DNA of 64,000 nt, taken from the NCBI GenBank assembly GCA_035470785.1, contig DATIQN010000018.1, positions 62,001 to 126,000 on the forward strand, in the 5' to 3' direction. A program made the position numbers and the translations under genes. Below, in pieces: positions 42,070-50,294 of this stretch; the first letter of the stretch is position 1, and the number at the start of each line of letters is the position of its first letter. The notes below the pieces were generated by a model that had not been told where the DNA came from, ran no database searches, and worked only from the letters and a program-made list of their open reading frames with translations. Source of the stretch: Croceibacterium_B sp035470785 (GTDB lineage Bacteria > Pseudomonadota > Alphaproteobacteria > Sphingomonadales > Sphingomonadaceae).

Positions 42070-43299
42070 TCAGGCGGAACGCAGAATGCCGTGGCGCTTG
42101 CGCCCGAGGCTGAGCTTTCTTTCTTGGCCGGGCGCGACTTCGACGAGAAATCCCGGGTCAGTCACCGCCGTGTCGTCGAGCCGCACTGCTCCTTCGGCGA
42201 TCTTGCGCTTGGCCTCGCCGTTCGACGCGGCAAAGCCGATTTCGGTGCACGCCGCGCCCAGGCGAATGCCCTCGCGCGGAACGAGCAGCACTGGGAGGTC
42301 CTCGCCAAGCCCGCCACCGGCAAAGGTCGCCTGCGCCGTGGCGTGGGCAGCACGCGCCGCATCCGCTCCCCGAACGAGCCCGGTCACTTCGTTGGCGAGA
42401 ACGATTTTGGCCTCGTTGATTTCGCTGCCCTCAAGCGCCTCGAGCCGCGCGATCTCGTCGAGCGGCAAGTCGGTGAACAGGCGCAGGAACTTGCCGACAT
42501 CGCGGTCGTCTGTGTTCCGCCAGTACTGCCAGAAATCGTAGCTCGGCAGCATGTCCTCGTTGAGCCACACCGCGCCGGCGGCGGTCTTGCCCATCTTTGC
42601 GCCGTCGGCGGTCGTCAGCAGCGGAGTGGTGACACCGTAGAGCTCGACACCGTCCATCCGCCGGCCGAGTTCGATGCCGTTGACGATGTTGCCCCACTGA
42701 TCGCTGCCGCCCATCTGCAGCCGGCAACTGAGTCGGAGGGCCAACTCGCGGAAGTCGTAGGCTTGCAGGATCATGTAGTTGAATTCGAGGAAGGTCAGTG
42801 GCTGCTCGCGCTCGAGCCGCAGCTTGACCGAATCGAACGTCAGCATGCGGTTGATCGTGAAATGCGGGCCGACCTCGCGCAGCAGCTCGACATAGCCCAG
42901 CTTGTCGAGCCATTCGGCGTTGTCGACCATCTCCGCATCGGTCGGCCCGTCGCCGAACACCAGCATCCGCTCGAACACGGCGCGTATCGAGGCGATGTTG
43001 GCCGCGATCGTCTCGCTGGTGAGCAGCTTGCGGCTCTCGTCCTTGCCTGACGGATCGCCAACCTTTGTCGTGCCGCCGCCCATCACCACGATGGGCTTAT
43101 GTCCGGTCTGCTGCAGCCGGCGCAGGAGCATGATCTGCACCATGCTGCCGACGTGGAGCGAAGACGCGGTCGCGTCGAAGCCGATGTACCCGGGCACGAC
43201 CTGCTTGCCCGCCAGCGCGTCGAGCGCCGCGGCGTCGGTCACCTGGTGGATGTAGCCGCGCTCATCGAGCAGGCGCAGGAGGGTCGAGGTGTAGGTCAT
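42070..43299 (-). CDS. tyrS: tyrosyl-tRNA synthetase
   Basis: Charges tRNA-Tyr. The 409-residue protein has the class I signatures HVGSM (HIGH, about residue 49) and KMGKTAAGAVWLNED (KMSKS variant), the tyrosine pocket region YDFRELALR and SDQWGNIVNGIELGRR, and a C-terminal S4-like RNA-binding domain (EIGFAASNGEAKRKIAEGAV). Length and layout are typical of bacterial TyrS. It stands alone between a PilZ gene and the lysozyme pseudogene. Confidence 0.97.
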   Translation of the reverse strand: MTYTSTLLRLLDERGYIHQVTDAAALDALAGKQVVPGYIGFDATASSLHVGSMVQIMLLRRLQQTGHKPIVVMGGGTTKVGDPSGKDESRKLLTSETIAANIASIRAVFERMLVFGDGPTDAEMVDNAEWLDKLGYVELLREVGPHFTINRMLTFDSVKLRLEREQPLTFLEFNYMILQAYDFRELALRLSCRLQMGGSDQWGNIVNGIELGRRMDGVELYGVTTPLLTTADGAKMGKTAAGAVWLNEDMLPSYDFWQYWRNTDDRDVGKFLRLFTDLPLDEIARLEALEGSEINEAKIVLANEVTGLVRGADAARAAHATAQATFAGGGLGEDLPVLLVPREGIRLGAACTEIGFAASNGEAKRKIAEGAVRLDDTAVTDPGFLVEVAPGQERKLSLGRKRHGILRSA

Positions 43300-43355
43300 T
43301 GGGAGCGCGCGCTAGCATGCGCCGCGCGGCCCGCAAAGCCCCGCGACCGGAAGGG

Positions 43356-43975
43356 TCAGCCGCCGTGCCAGAGCTTGCGCAAACCCGCCTCGGAACCGTT
43401 GAAACGATCGCGGTCGCAATGGCCGATGCCGTTGACCGACTTGGGATCGCCGCGATCGCGCCGTCGGTGTATTGCCACGTCGTCCGCGTCGGCCAATTCG
43501 GCGGCACGACCGCGGTCGGACCGTACTGCGCGAGCCACAGCCAGCAGTTGGCCAGCAGCGGGTCCATGCTGCTACCAAGCAGTTCCTTGATCGTGTGGCC
43601 CGAATAGAGGCCCGGCCAGCGCCCGGTCTGTTCGTGGGCGTGCGTGACGAAGGCATGCGCCTCGATCAGGTTCATCGACGGCCTGGTCGGGTTGGGCTCG
43701 AGGTCGAGCACCATCAAGACGTCCCGCGGATCGCCGACCGCGTCGAGGAAATTCACCGCCTGCTGCATCCCGTCGCTTCCGTTTGCGAAGTGATAGGCGC
43801 CCCACATGAGCCCGGCGTCGTGGACTTTCTTGCGATTGGTCCTGAAGATCGGGTCGCGCCCGGTCGTCCCTTGCGAGGCCTTGCGAATCACCCCAAGAAT
43901 GCCGTCGGCCTTGGCCAGCTTGAAATTGAGCGACTTGCTGTTGTGATGCGAAATGTCGATGACCGCGTTCAACAT
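43356..43975 (-). pseudogene. GH25-family lysozyme, frameshifted near the C-terminus
   Basis: The N-terminal about 170 residues read cleanly: MLNAVIDISHHNSKSLNF with the catalytic-type Asp, GILGVIRKASQGTTGRDP, WGAYHFANGSDG and MVLDLEPNP with the catalytic Glu, and WQYTDGA. At about 43452-43462 one base seems missing; reading one frame over then gives DPKSVNGIGHCDRDRFNGSE and ends LRKLWHGG at 43356, just the closing strand a GH25 barrel needs. Uncorrected, the ORF runs on into tyrS with an unlikely Arg/Ala tail. No signal peptide is visible. Decay or a sequencing error are both possible. Confidence 0.7.
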
Positions 43976-44043
43976 GGCCAGCCCCCCGTTTGAAGACGCT
44001 GTGAGCGAGTCAGGTAGTTTGCCGAATCGATGTAGGAAAGCGA

Positions 44044-44592
44044 ATGACCAACGATTTCCTGCCTTTAATCCAACATTCCGCCTCGCCGCCGCGCGAAGTC
44101 ACGGCAGTGACCGCACGCGTTCTGGGTGCGGACGACTTCTGGTTGCGGCTGCGCTGGCGCATCGACGGCGCGCTGGCGCTGGTGGTTCCACCATTTGCGG
44201 GCAAGGGCAGGGCGGACGAGCTGTGGCGGACGACGTGCTTCGAGCTGTTCCTGATGCCCGAGGGCCGCAATGCCTATTGCGAATTTAACCTCTCGCCGTC
44301 CGAACGCTGGGCCGCGTACGACTTCAGCGGCTATCGTGAAGGCATGAGCGAGCGACCGGTCGAACGCGAGCCGCAAGGCACGATGCGGCTCGGCAGCAGC
44401 TTCGCGATCTTTGACGCGACGATCCCGCTATCGGCGTTGCCCGCCGGCAATTGCCGCATGAACGTGACGGCGGTAATCGAGGAGCATGGCGGGGTGAAGA
44501 GCTACTGGGCGCTGGCGCATCCGGCCGGCAAAGCCGACTTCCACGACCCGGCTTGCTTCGTCGCCACGCTTCCGGCACCGAAGCCGGCATGA
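44044..44592 (+). CDS. DOMON-like domain protein
   Basis: A 182-residue soluble beta-sandwich protein. LWRTTCFELFLMPEGRNAYC, EFNLSPSERWAAYDFSGYR and SYWALAHPAGKADFHDPACF are the recognisable blocks of the DOMON-like family, related to carbohydrate-binding and heme-binding modules. No signal peptide, so it is probably cytoplasmic. It overlaps the DUF1343 muramidase gene (ATGA), so the two are likely made together and may share a sugar ligand; this is inference. Confidence 0.85.
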   Translation: MTNDFLPLIQHSASPPREVTAVTARVLGADDFWLRLRWRIDGALALVVPPFAGKGRADELWRTTCFELFLMPEGRNAYCEFNLSPSERWAAYDFSGYREGMSERPVEREPQGTMRLGSSFAIFDATIPLSALPAGNCRMNVTAVIEEHGGVKSYWALAHPAGKADFHDPACFVATLPAPKPA

Positions 44593-45788
44593 AATTCGGC
44601 ATCGACCGGCTGCTTTCCGAGCCGGACCTCAAGCGGCAACTCCACGGCAAGCGCGTCGCGCTCGTTGCTCATCCGGCCTCGGTCACCGCCGGCCTCACAC
44701 ATTCGCTCGACGCGCTGATTGCCGCCGGCATCCAGGTCACGAGCGCCTTCGGGCCGCAGCATGGGCTCAAGGGCGACAAGCAGGACAACATGGTCGAGAC
44801 CGCGGACGAAACCGATCCGCACTACGGCATTCCGATATTCAGCCTCTACGGCGAGGTTCGCCGACCGTCGGGCCAGATGATGAGCACGGCGGACGTTTTT
44901 CTGTTCGACCTGCAGGACCTCGGCTGCCGAATCTACACCTTCTGCACCACCCTGCTCTACCTCCTTGAGGAGGCTGCCAACCACGGCAAGGCGGTTTGGG
45001 TGCTCGACCGGCCCAATCCCGCCGGGCGCCCCGTCGAGGGCACGCTTTTGCAGCCGGGCCAGGAAAGCTTCGTCGGTGCGGCGCCGATGCCGATGCGCCA
45101 CGGGCTGACGATGGGCGAGATGGGTGCCTGGTTCGTGCGGCGCTTCAACTTGGACGTCGACTACCGCGTGATCGAGATGCACGACTGGCTGCCCGAGGCC
45201 GGGCCGGGTTTCGGTTGGCCCGAAAGCCGCATCTGGATCAACCCGAGCCCTAACGCTGCCAACCTCAACATGGCGCGCGCCTATGCCGGTACCGTGATGC
45301 TCGAGGGTGCGACGCTGAGCGAGGGCAGGGGCACAACCCGGCCGCTCGAAGTGCTGTTCGGCGCGCCCGACCTGGATGCAACGGCAGTTCTCGCGGAAAT
45401 GACTCGCCTCGCGCCGGAATGGCTGTCTGGCTGCGCCTTGCGCGAATGCTGGTTCACACCGACCTTCCACAAGCACGCAGGCGTTCTTTGCAATGCCTTG
45501 ATGATCCACGCGGAAGGGCCGTTCTACGAACACGAGCGGTTCAGTCCGTGGCGACTGCAGGCGCTCGCCTTCAAGGCCATCCGGCGGCTCCATCCGGAAT
45601 ATTCGATCTGGCGCGATTTTGCCTACGAATACGAATTCGACCGGCTTGCCATCGACGTCATCAACGGCGGACCGGATCTGCGGGATTGGGTCGATGATGC
45701 GGCTGCGAAGCCCGGCGATCTCGATGCGATCGCTACGCCTGACGAGGAGCGCTGGCGCGAGGAAGTCGCGGACCTGCTGCTCTACTGA
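44589..45788 (+). CDS. DUF1343 protein, probable exo-beta-N-acetylmuramidase (NamZ type)
   Basis: A 399-residue protein of DUF1343. The Bacillus member NamZ (YbbC) is known to release MurNAc from the ends of peptidoglycan fragments (family GH171). Visible blocks: GIDRLLSE, VALVAHPASVT, FGPQHGLKGDKQDNMVE, IFSLYGEVRRPS, FDLQDLGCRIYTF, VLDRPNPAGR and a long C-terminal domain with FTPTFHKHAG. No signal peptide, so it may act on imported fragments in the cytoplasm during wall recycling. Coupled to the DOMON-like gene. Confidence 0.87.
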   Translation: MKFGIDRLLSEPDLKRQLHGKRVALVAHPASVTAGLTHSLDALIAAGIQVTSAFGPQHGLKGDKQDNMVETADETDPHYGIPIFSLYGEVRRPSGQMMSTADVFLFDLQDLGCRIYTFCTTLLYLLEEAANHGKAVWVLDRPNPAGRPVEGTLLQPGQESFVGAAPMPMRHGLTMGEMGAWFVRRFNLDVDYRVIEMHDWLPEAGPGFGWPESRIWINPSPNAANLNMARAYAGTVMLEGATLSEGRGTTRPLEVLFGAPDLDATAVLAEMTRLAPEWLSGCALRECWFTPTFHKHAGVLCNALMIHAEGPFYEHERFSPWRLQALAFKAIRRLHPEYSIWRDFAYEYEFDRLAIDVINGGPDLRDWVDDAAAKPGDLDAIATPDEERWREEVADLLLY

Positions 45789-46129
45789 GCAAGCGGGGTC
45801 TGTTTGGCGGGACCATCCTGGAACTGCGGCAGCGGGCGCACGTCGCTGGCGTTATTGCGCATGACCAGAACCGAGCAACCGTCGATCCGCTTGTCGACCG
45901 CGGCTATGAAAAGCGGCTTCGTCGGCGCGGCCGCGTCGGGCCCAAGCTTGAGCAACCCGCGCGACTCGCGGACCACGTCGATGCGATCCCGGCAGATCGG
46001 GCTGGCGCTCGGATCTGTCATCTCCCCTCTCTGTGGCGAGACGAGCGGTGGACGAGGAAGGGGCGCCGGGCTCTTGGCCGTCGCACTTACGCTTACGAGC
46101 GAAATGGGTAGCAACATCATGGTGCGCAT
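45782..46129 (-). CDS. small secreted protein of unknown function
   Basis: A 115-residue protein with a short signal peptide (MRTMMLLPISLVSVSATA). A Pro-rich stretch (PLPRPPLVSPQRGEM) resembles the translation of a dispersed palindrome inserted into the gene, and the conserved-looking part follows: ICRDRIDVVRES, FIAAVDKRIDGCSVLVM and SDVRPLPQ. Two cysteines may form a disulfide. It overlaps the end of the DUF1343 gene by 7 bases in convergent orientation. Function unknown. Confidence 0.6.
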   Translation of the reverse strand: MRTMMLLPISLVSVSATAKSPAPLPRPPLVSPQRGEMTDPSASPICRDRIDVVRESRGLLKLGPDAAAPTKPLFIAAVDKRIDGCSVLVMRNNASDVRPLPQFQDGPAKQTPLAQ

Positions 46130-46278
46130 CGCATTTCTCCTCGGCTTTTTAGTATACCGCTCCGGTTAGCGCAGCCCAAATCCGCGGCGGGATTGGCTCA
46201 ATGATTGACTCCGTCCGGATTCCGCTTGCCCTCGCGCGCCCCCGCTCGTTAGGTGCGCGTACCCCCAGGAGACACGCC

Positions 46279-47025
46279 ATGCTCACGCTCTACAGTTTCG
46301 GCCCCGGCGCCAATTCGCTGAAGCCGCTGCTCACGCTCTATGAAAAGGGCCTGCGCTTCGAGCACAAGCAGCTCAACCCAGCCACGTTCGAGCACCATTC
46401 CGACTGGTTCAAGGCCATCAACTCGCGGGGGCAAGTGCCGGCGCTCGACGACGGCGGCAAGATCGTCACCGAATCGACGGTCATCTGCGAATATCTCGAG
46501 GACGAATATCCGACCGAGGTGCGGCTCCGCCCGGCGGATTCGTTCGGCCGGGCGCAGATGCGCATCTGGACCAAATGGGTCGACGAATACTTCTGCTGGT
46601 GCGTCTCCACGGTCGGTTGGCACCGCTACGTCGGCGGAATGGTCAAGAACCTCAATGACGCAGAGTTCGAGGACATGGTCGCCAAGGTCCCGGTGCCCGA
46701 GCAGCAAGTCAAATGGCGTCGCGCGCGCGAGGGCTTTCCCAAGGACATGCTCGACGAGGAAATGCGCAAGATCGCCGTTTCGGTACGCAAGCTCGACGAC
46801 CACCTGGCCGACAACGAATGGTTGGCGGGCGGGATGTACTCGCTGGCCGACATCTGCAACTTCGCCATCGCCAACGGCATGGAGATGGGCTTTTCAGAGC
46901 TGGTCAACGAGAACGACACGCCGCACTTGCTGCGCTGGATCCGCCAGATCAACGAACGCCCTGCCGCCAGGGACATGTTCGCTCACGTGCCCAGAGAGCG
47001 TTTCGAGCCGGCGCGAGTCGACTGA
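46279..47025 (+). CDS. glutathione S-transferase-family protein
   Basis: A 248-residue GST. The thioredoxin-fold half starts MLTLYSFGPGANSLKPLLTL, where Ser may be the glutathione-activating residue, with SRGQVPALDDGGKIVTES (cis-Pro, then the Glu-Ser pair that binds glutathione) and ICEYLEDEYP. The helical half ends in NEWLAGGMYSLADICNFAIA. A long insert around HRYVGGMVKNLND makes it larger than usual. AGGAGACACGCC precedes the ATG at 46279. Substrate unknown. Confidence 0.9.
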   Translation: MLTLYSFGPGANSLKPLLTLYEKGLRFEHKQLNPATFEHHSDWFKAINSRGQVPALDDGGKIVTESTVICEYLEDEYPTEVRLRPADSFGRAQMRIWTKWVDEYFCWCVSTVGWHRYVGGMVKNLNDAEFEDMVAKVPVPEQQVKWRRAREGFPKDMLDEEMRKIAVSVRKLDDHLADNEWLAGGMYSLADICNFAIANGMEMGFSELVNENDTPHLLRWIRQINERPAARDMFAHVPRERFEPARVD

Positions 47026-47098
47026 TCGCTTAAGGCTTCTCTTACGAACGGTCGCTAACGGTCCGTCGGCCAGTTCCGGTCGCTAGCGAAAGTCTTTC

Positions 47099-48496
47099 AT
47101 GAAACGCGAGTTCTTCGAGGCGGAAGCGTCGGGCATCGACGCCATTCCGCGGTATTGTGGTGAAGTCACTGTCGGTTGCTCTGACGTTGCAGGGATTGTC
47201 GAGGCGGTGGCCCGCTCATCCGAACGGCTGCGCGAGGAACACGGCGAGCTGGCTGCGACCATCGCGGCCCTTGAATCCGAACAGCGCCAGGTCGCCGACG
47301 CTTCCGACGAAGCGCGCCTGCTGTCGCAAAAGGCGGTCGACCGCTTGTTCAGGGGCACCGACCTTATTCGCTCGTCTCTCGGACAGGTCGGCCAGCTGCT
47401 TGCGACGGTCGACACGCTGACGCAGCATGTGACAGGGTTCGCTGCGGCGATGGAGCAGGTCCGGCGGACCAGCCAGGACATCGGTCGCATCGCCGACACG
47501 ACCAACATCCTCGCGTTCAACGCCATGATCGAGGCGCGCCGTGCGGGCGAAGCGGGCAAGACTTTCGCGGTGGTCGCCGACGAGGTGAAAAGCCTCGCCA
47601 ACGACACACGCAAGGCGACCCAGGAGATTTCCCGCACCATCGATGCGCTCGGCTCGGAGGCCGAGCAGGTCGTCAGCCGGATCGAAGCCGGCGCACAGGC
47701 CAGCGAAGAAGCGCGCAGCTCGATCGTCAGCATCGAAGGCACGCTGGGCGAAGTCATCGGCCTGGTCGAGGAAGTCGACCGACAGAACGCGCTCATCGCC
47801 CACACGAACGGCGGCATCAGCGTGCACATCGATGGCGTCCGCAAGGTTCTCGCCAGCTTCGACGCAGCCACACTCGACAACGAAGGCCAGCTCGACACCG
47901 CGCACACGCGGATGGAGCAGCTCGAGATGACCGCCAACGTGATGTTCGACAAGATCGTCGGCGCGGGCCTTTCGCCGGCCGACAGCCTTATGGTCGAACG
48001 CGCGCAGGCGGCCGCCCGCGAAATCGCCGAGCTCACCCAAGCGGCGCTGGACGCGGGCGAGCTCACCGAGCGCGACCTGTTCGACCGCGATTACAAGCTC
48101 ATTCCCGGGAGCGATCCGAAGCGCTTCGCCAATCGGCTGATGCCGTGGGCCCACCGCAATTGGCGGCCGGTCTATGACCGCATCAGCGGCTCCGATCCGC
48201 AGATCATGGCGGTGGCGTGCACCGACATGAACGGCCATCTTCCGGCGCATCTCAGCGACCTTTCGCGCGAGCCGACCGGGGACAAGACACATGACACCAA
48301 GTACTGCCGCAATGGCCGGATGATCCTCGACGCCATCGACCGCAAGGCCAAGGAAAGCGGCGCGCCGTACATGATGGCGGTCTATCGCCAGGAAGGCGAC
48401 GGGCGCAGCTACAAGGTCGTGCGCAACGTCTACGTGCCGCTGGAGATCGCCGGGCGCCGCTGGGGCGACCTCGAGCTAGCCTACAGTTTCGGATAA
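47099..48496 (+). CDS. soluble methyl-accepting chemotaxis protein-like protein
   Basis: A 465-residue protein with no membrane segment. Residues about 40-290 form a receptor signalling coiled coil with the hairpin tip region DIGRIADTTNILAFNAMIEA followed by RAGEAGKTFAVVADEVKSLA, which is the CheA/CheW-binding signature. The C-terminal about 150 residues (VACTDMNGHLPAHLSD, DTKYCRNGRMI, YKVVRNVYVPLEIAGRRWGD) are a PAS-like sensor domain found behind cytoplasmic receptors in alphaproteobacteria. Sensor after signalling domain is the reverse of classic receptors. No other che genes are in the window. Confidence 0.88.
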   Translation: MKREFFEAEASGIDAIPRYCGEVTVGCSDVAGIVEAVARSSERLREEHGELAATIAALESEQRQVADASDEARLLSQKAVDRLFRGTDLIRSSLGQVGQLLATVDTLTQHVTGFAAAMEQVRRTSQDIGRIADTTNILAFNAMIEARRAGEAGKTFAVVADEVKSLANDTRKATQEISRTIDALGSEAEQVVSRIEAGAQASEEARSSIVSIEGTLGEVIGLVEEVDRQNALIAHTNGGISVHIDGVRKVLASFDAATLDNEGQLDTAHTRMEQLEMTANVMFDKIVGAGLSPADSLMVERAQAAAREIAELTQAALDAGELTERDLFDRDYKLIPGSDPKRFANRLMPWAHRNWRPVYDRISGSDPQIMAVACTDMNGHLPAHLSDLSREPTGDKTHDTKYCRNGRMILDAIDRKAKESGAPYMMAVYRQEGDGRSYKVVRNVYVPLEIAGRRWGDLELAYSFG

Positions 48497-48565
48497 CGCT
48501 CACGAGCGGTGACAAGCTCTCCTCCATCGGCTACCTTTTGACAAACACAAAGGGAGAGGGATCGC

Positions 48566-49591
48566 GTGACCACAAGCGAACGAGAAGCCGCCGCCGCATC
48601 GCGGCTGATGGAAATGACGATCGATCACTGGCGCGGCGAGCTGCTGCTCCAGGCAGCCGAGATGAGCCTGGCCGACAAGTTCACCGGCGACGAACCGCGC
48701 ACCGCCAAGGACCTCGCCGCCGAATACGGCATGCGCCACCGCGAACTCTACCGCTTTCTACGCGCCCTGACCGGCATCGGCCTGTTGTCGTTTGCCGGCA
48801 AGGACAGCTTCCGCCTGACCGACCTTGGCCAGGCGCTCAGGACCGGTGCGCCCGGGTCGTCGCGCTCGGCGGTGATCGCGCTGGTCGGCGACATGGTGAA
48901 GCCGGCGTGGAAGGAATTCGGCCACGGCCTGTTCACCGGCGATACCGGGTTCGAGAAGGCGCACGGCAAGAGCCTGTTCGAATATCTCCGCGACAACCCG
49001 GGCATGGCCACCTTCTTCAGCGAGACGATGGTCGGCTTCCACGGGCGCGAACCGCCCGCGGTGGCCGAGGCTTACGACTTTTCGGGCATCGGTTCGCTGG
49101 TCGACGTCGGCGGCGCGTCGGGCAACATGCTCGGCCACGTGCTGTCGCGGCATCCGAACGTGAAGGGCCTGCTTTACGACCTGCCGCACGTCGTTGCCGA
49201 CGCGCCGCCGCTGCTCGCAAGTCATGGCGTTTCAGACCGGGTGACCATCGAAGGCGGCAGCTTCTTCGACAGCGTGCCAAAGGGCCACGACGCCTACCTA
49301 CTGAGCCACATCATCCATGACTGGGACGACGGCGAAAACGCGACCATCCTCAAGAATGTGCGTGAGGCGATGAACCCCGACGGCAAGCTGCTGATCGTCG
49401 AGATGGTCCTGCCCGAAGGCGACGAACCGCACATGGGCAAGATGCTCGACATGATGATGATGCTCGTCCCCGGCGGCGAGGAGCGCACGCCTAGCGAGTA
49501 TGCCGAACTGCTCGAGCCGAACGGGTTCCGGATGACGCGAGTAGTGCCGACGAACTCGGCGGTGAGCGTAGTGGAGGCGGTCAGGGCCTAG
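48566..49591 (+). CDS. SAM-dependent O-methyltransferase
   Basis: A 341-residue enzyme of the acetylserotonin/hydroxyneurosporene O-methyltransferase group. The N-terminal half is a winged-helix dimerisation domain (RTAKDLAAEYGMRHRELYRF); the catalytic half has the SAM loop SLVDVGGASGNML, SHIIHDWDDGENATIL with the catalytic-type His-Asp, and EMVLPEGDEPHMGKMLD. The GTG at 48566 has GGGAGAGGG upstream. No carotenoid genes are near, so the substrate is open. It overlaps the convergent DUF2306 gene by 4 bases. Confidence 0.88.
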   Translation: MTTSEREAAAASRLMEMTIDHWRGELLLQAAEMSLADKFTGDEPRTAKDLAAEYGMRHRELYRFLRALTGIGLLSFAGKDSFRLTDLGQALRTGAPGSSRSAVIALVGDMVKPAWKEFGHGLFTGDTGFEKAHGKSLFEYLRDNPGMATFFSETMVGFHGREPPAVAEAYDFSGIGSLVDVGGASGNMLGHVLSRHPNVKGLLYDLPHVVADAPPLLASHGVSDRVTIEGGSFFDSVPKGHDAYLLSHIIHDWDDGENATILKNVREAMNPDGKLLIVEMVLPEGDEPHMGKMLDMMMMLVPGGEERTPSEYAELLEPNGFRMTRVVPTNSAVSVVEAVRA

Positions 49592-50232
49592 GCCAGGTCA
49601 GCCTTCTTCGCGGGCAGCAACTCGGGCGGCCACTTGGCCGGACCGACCCGCGTGACGATGAACTCGGGCAGCACGATTGCGGCCACGACCAGCCCCCATA
49701 GGACATCCGACAGGAGCTGGTCGTTCCACGCGAAGCCGGGCATGCCGTCAGGCACGCGGTTGCTCACGAAGATCAGGCAGAAGCCGTAGCTGCGCATCAT
49801 CCACAGGCGATGTGCGGCAAGGTTGCGGCGGCGTATGTATTGCCAGCCGATCAGCGTTGCGAGCAGCCAGCCCAGGGCCTGGAAGTACTGCTCGATATGG
49901 ATGCTCACCGGCTCGTAGCGCGGGCCGAAGTAGCTGGCGAACAAGCTGGCGACGACGACCGCGCCGACGTAGCTGCGGCCGAGCCAGCGATGCACCCCGG
50001 GCCGCCGCTGCAATCGGCTGGAGAACTGGCTGGCGCCGAGAAGCAGCGCGGTTGCGCCGAACACGCCGTGCACCAGCAGCAGCCACTTGAACGGAGCAAT
50101 GTGTTGCCAGTTCGGATGGTTCGGCATGACCAGGAAGCGTTCGTCGTTCCAGATCACCCATATAGTCGCGATCACCAGCAGACCGAAGAAGGCCGTCTTC
50201 CATTGCTCGGCTTTGCTGCGAATCGCCGCCAT
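49588..50232 (-). CDS. DUF2306-family membrane protein
   Basis: A 214-residue protein with about six hydrophobic helices (WKTAFFGLLVIATIWVIW, WLLLVHGVFGATALLLGA, VGAVVVASLFASYF and others). HRWLGRSYVGAV and AHRLWMMRSYGFCLIF carry the conserved His and Arg of DUF2306, a family related to membrane cytochrome-like proteins with unknown function. The ATG at 50232 is selected because the run GGGGGGTGA lies ahead; an upstream ATG gives an unlikely hydrophilic extension. Confidence 0.83.
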   Translation of the reverse strand: MAAIRSKAEQWKTAFFGLLVIATIWVIWNDERFLVMPNHPNWQHIAPFKWLLLVHGVFGATALLLGASQFSSRLQRRPGVHRWLGRSYVGAVVVASLFASYFGPRYEPVSIHIEQYFQALGWLLATLIGWQYIRRRNLAAHRLWMMRSYGFCLIFVSNRVPDGMPGFAWNDQLLSDVLWGLVVAAIVLPEFIVTRVGPAKWPPELLPAKKADLA

Positions 50233-50294
50233 GATCACCCCCCGGTGCGCGCCCCAACCAAGGCTACGATTGGCGTGGCGCGCAGGCAATACGC

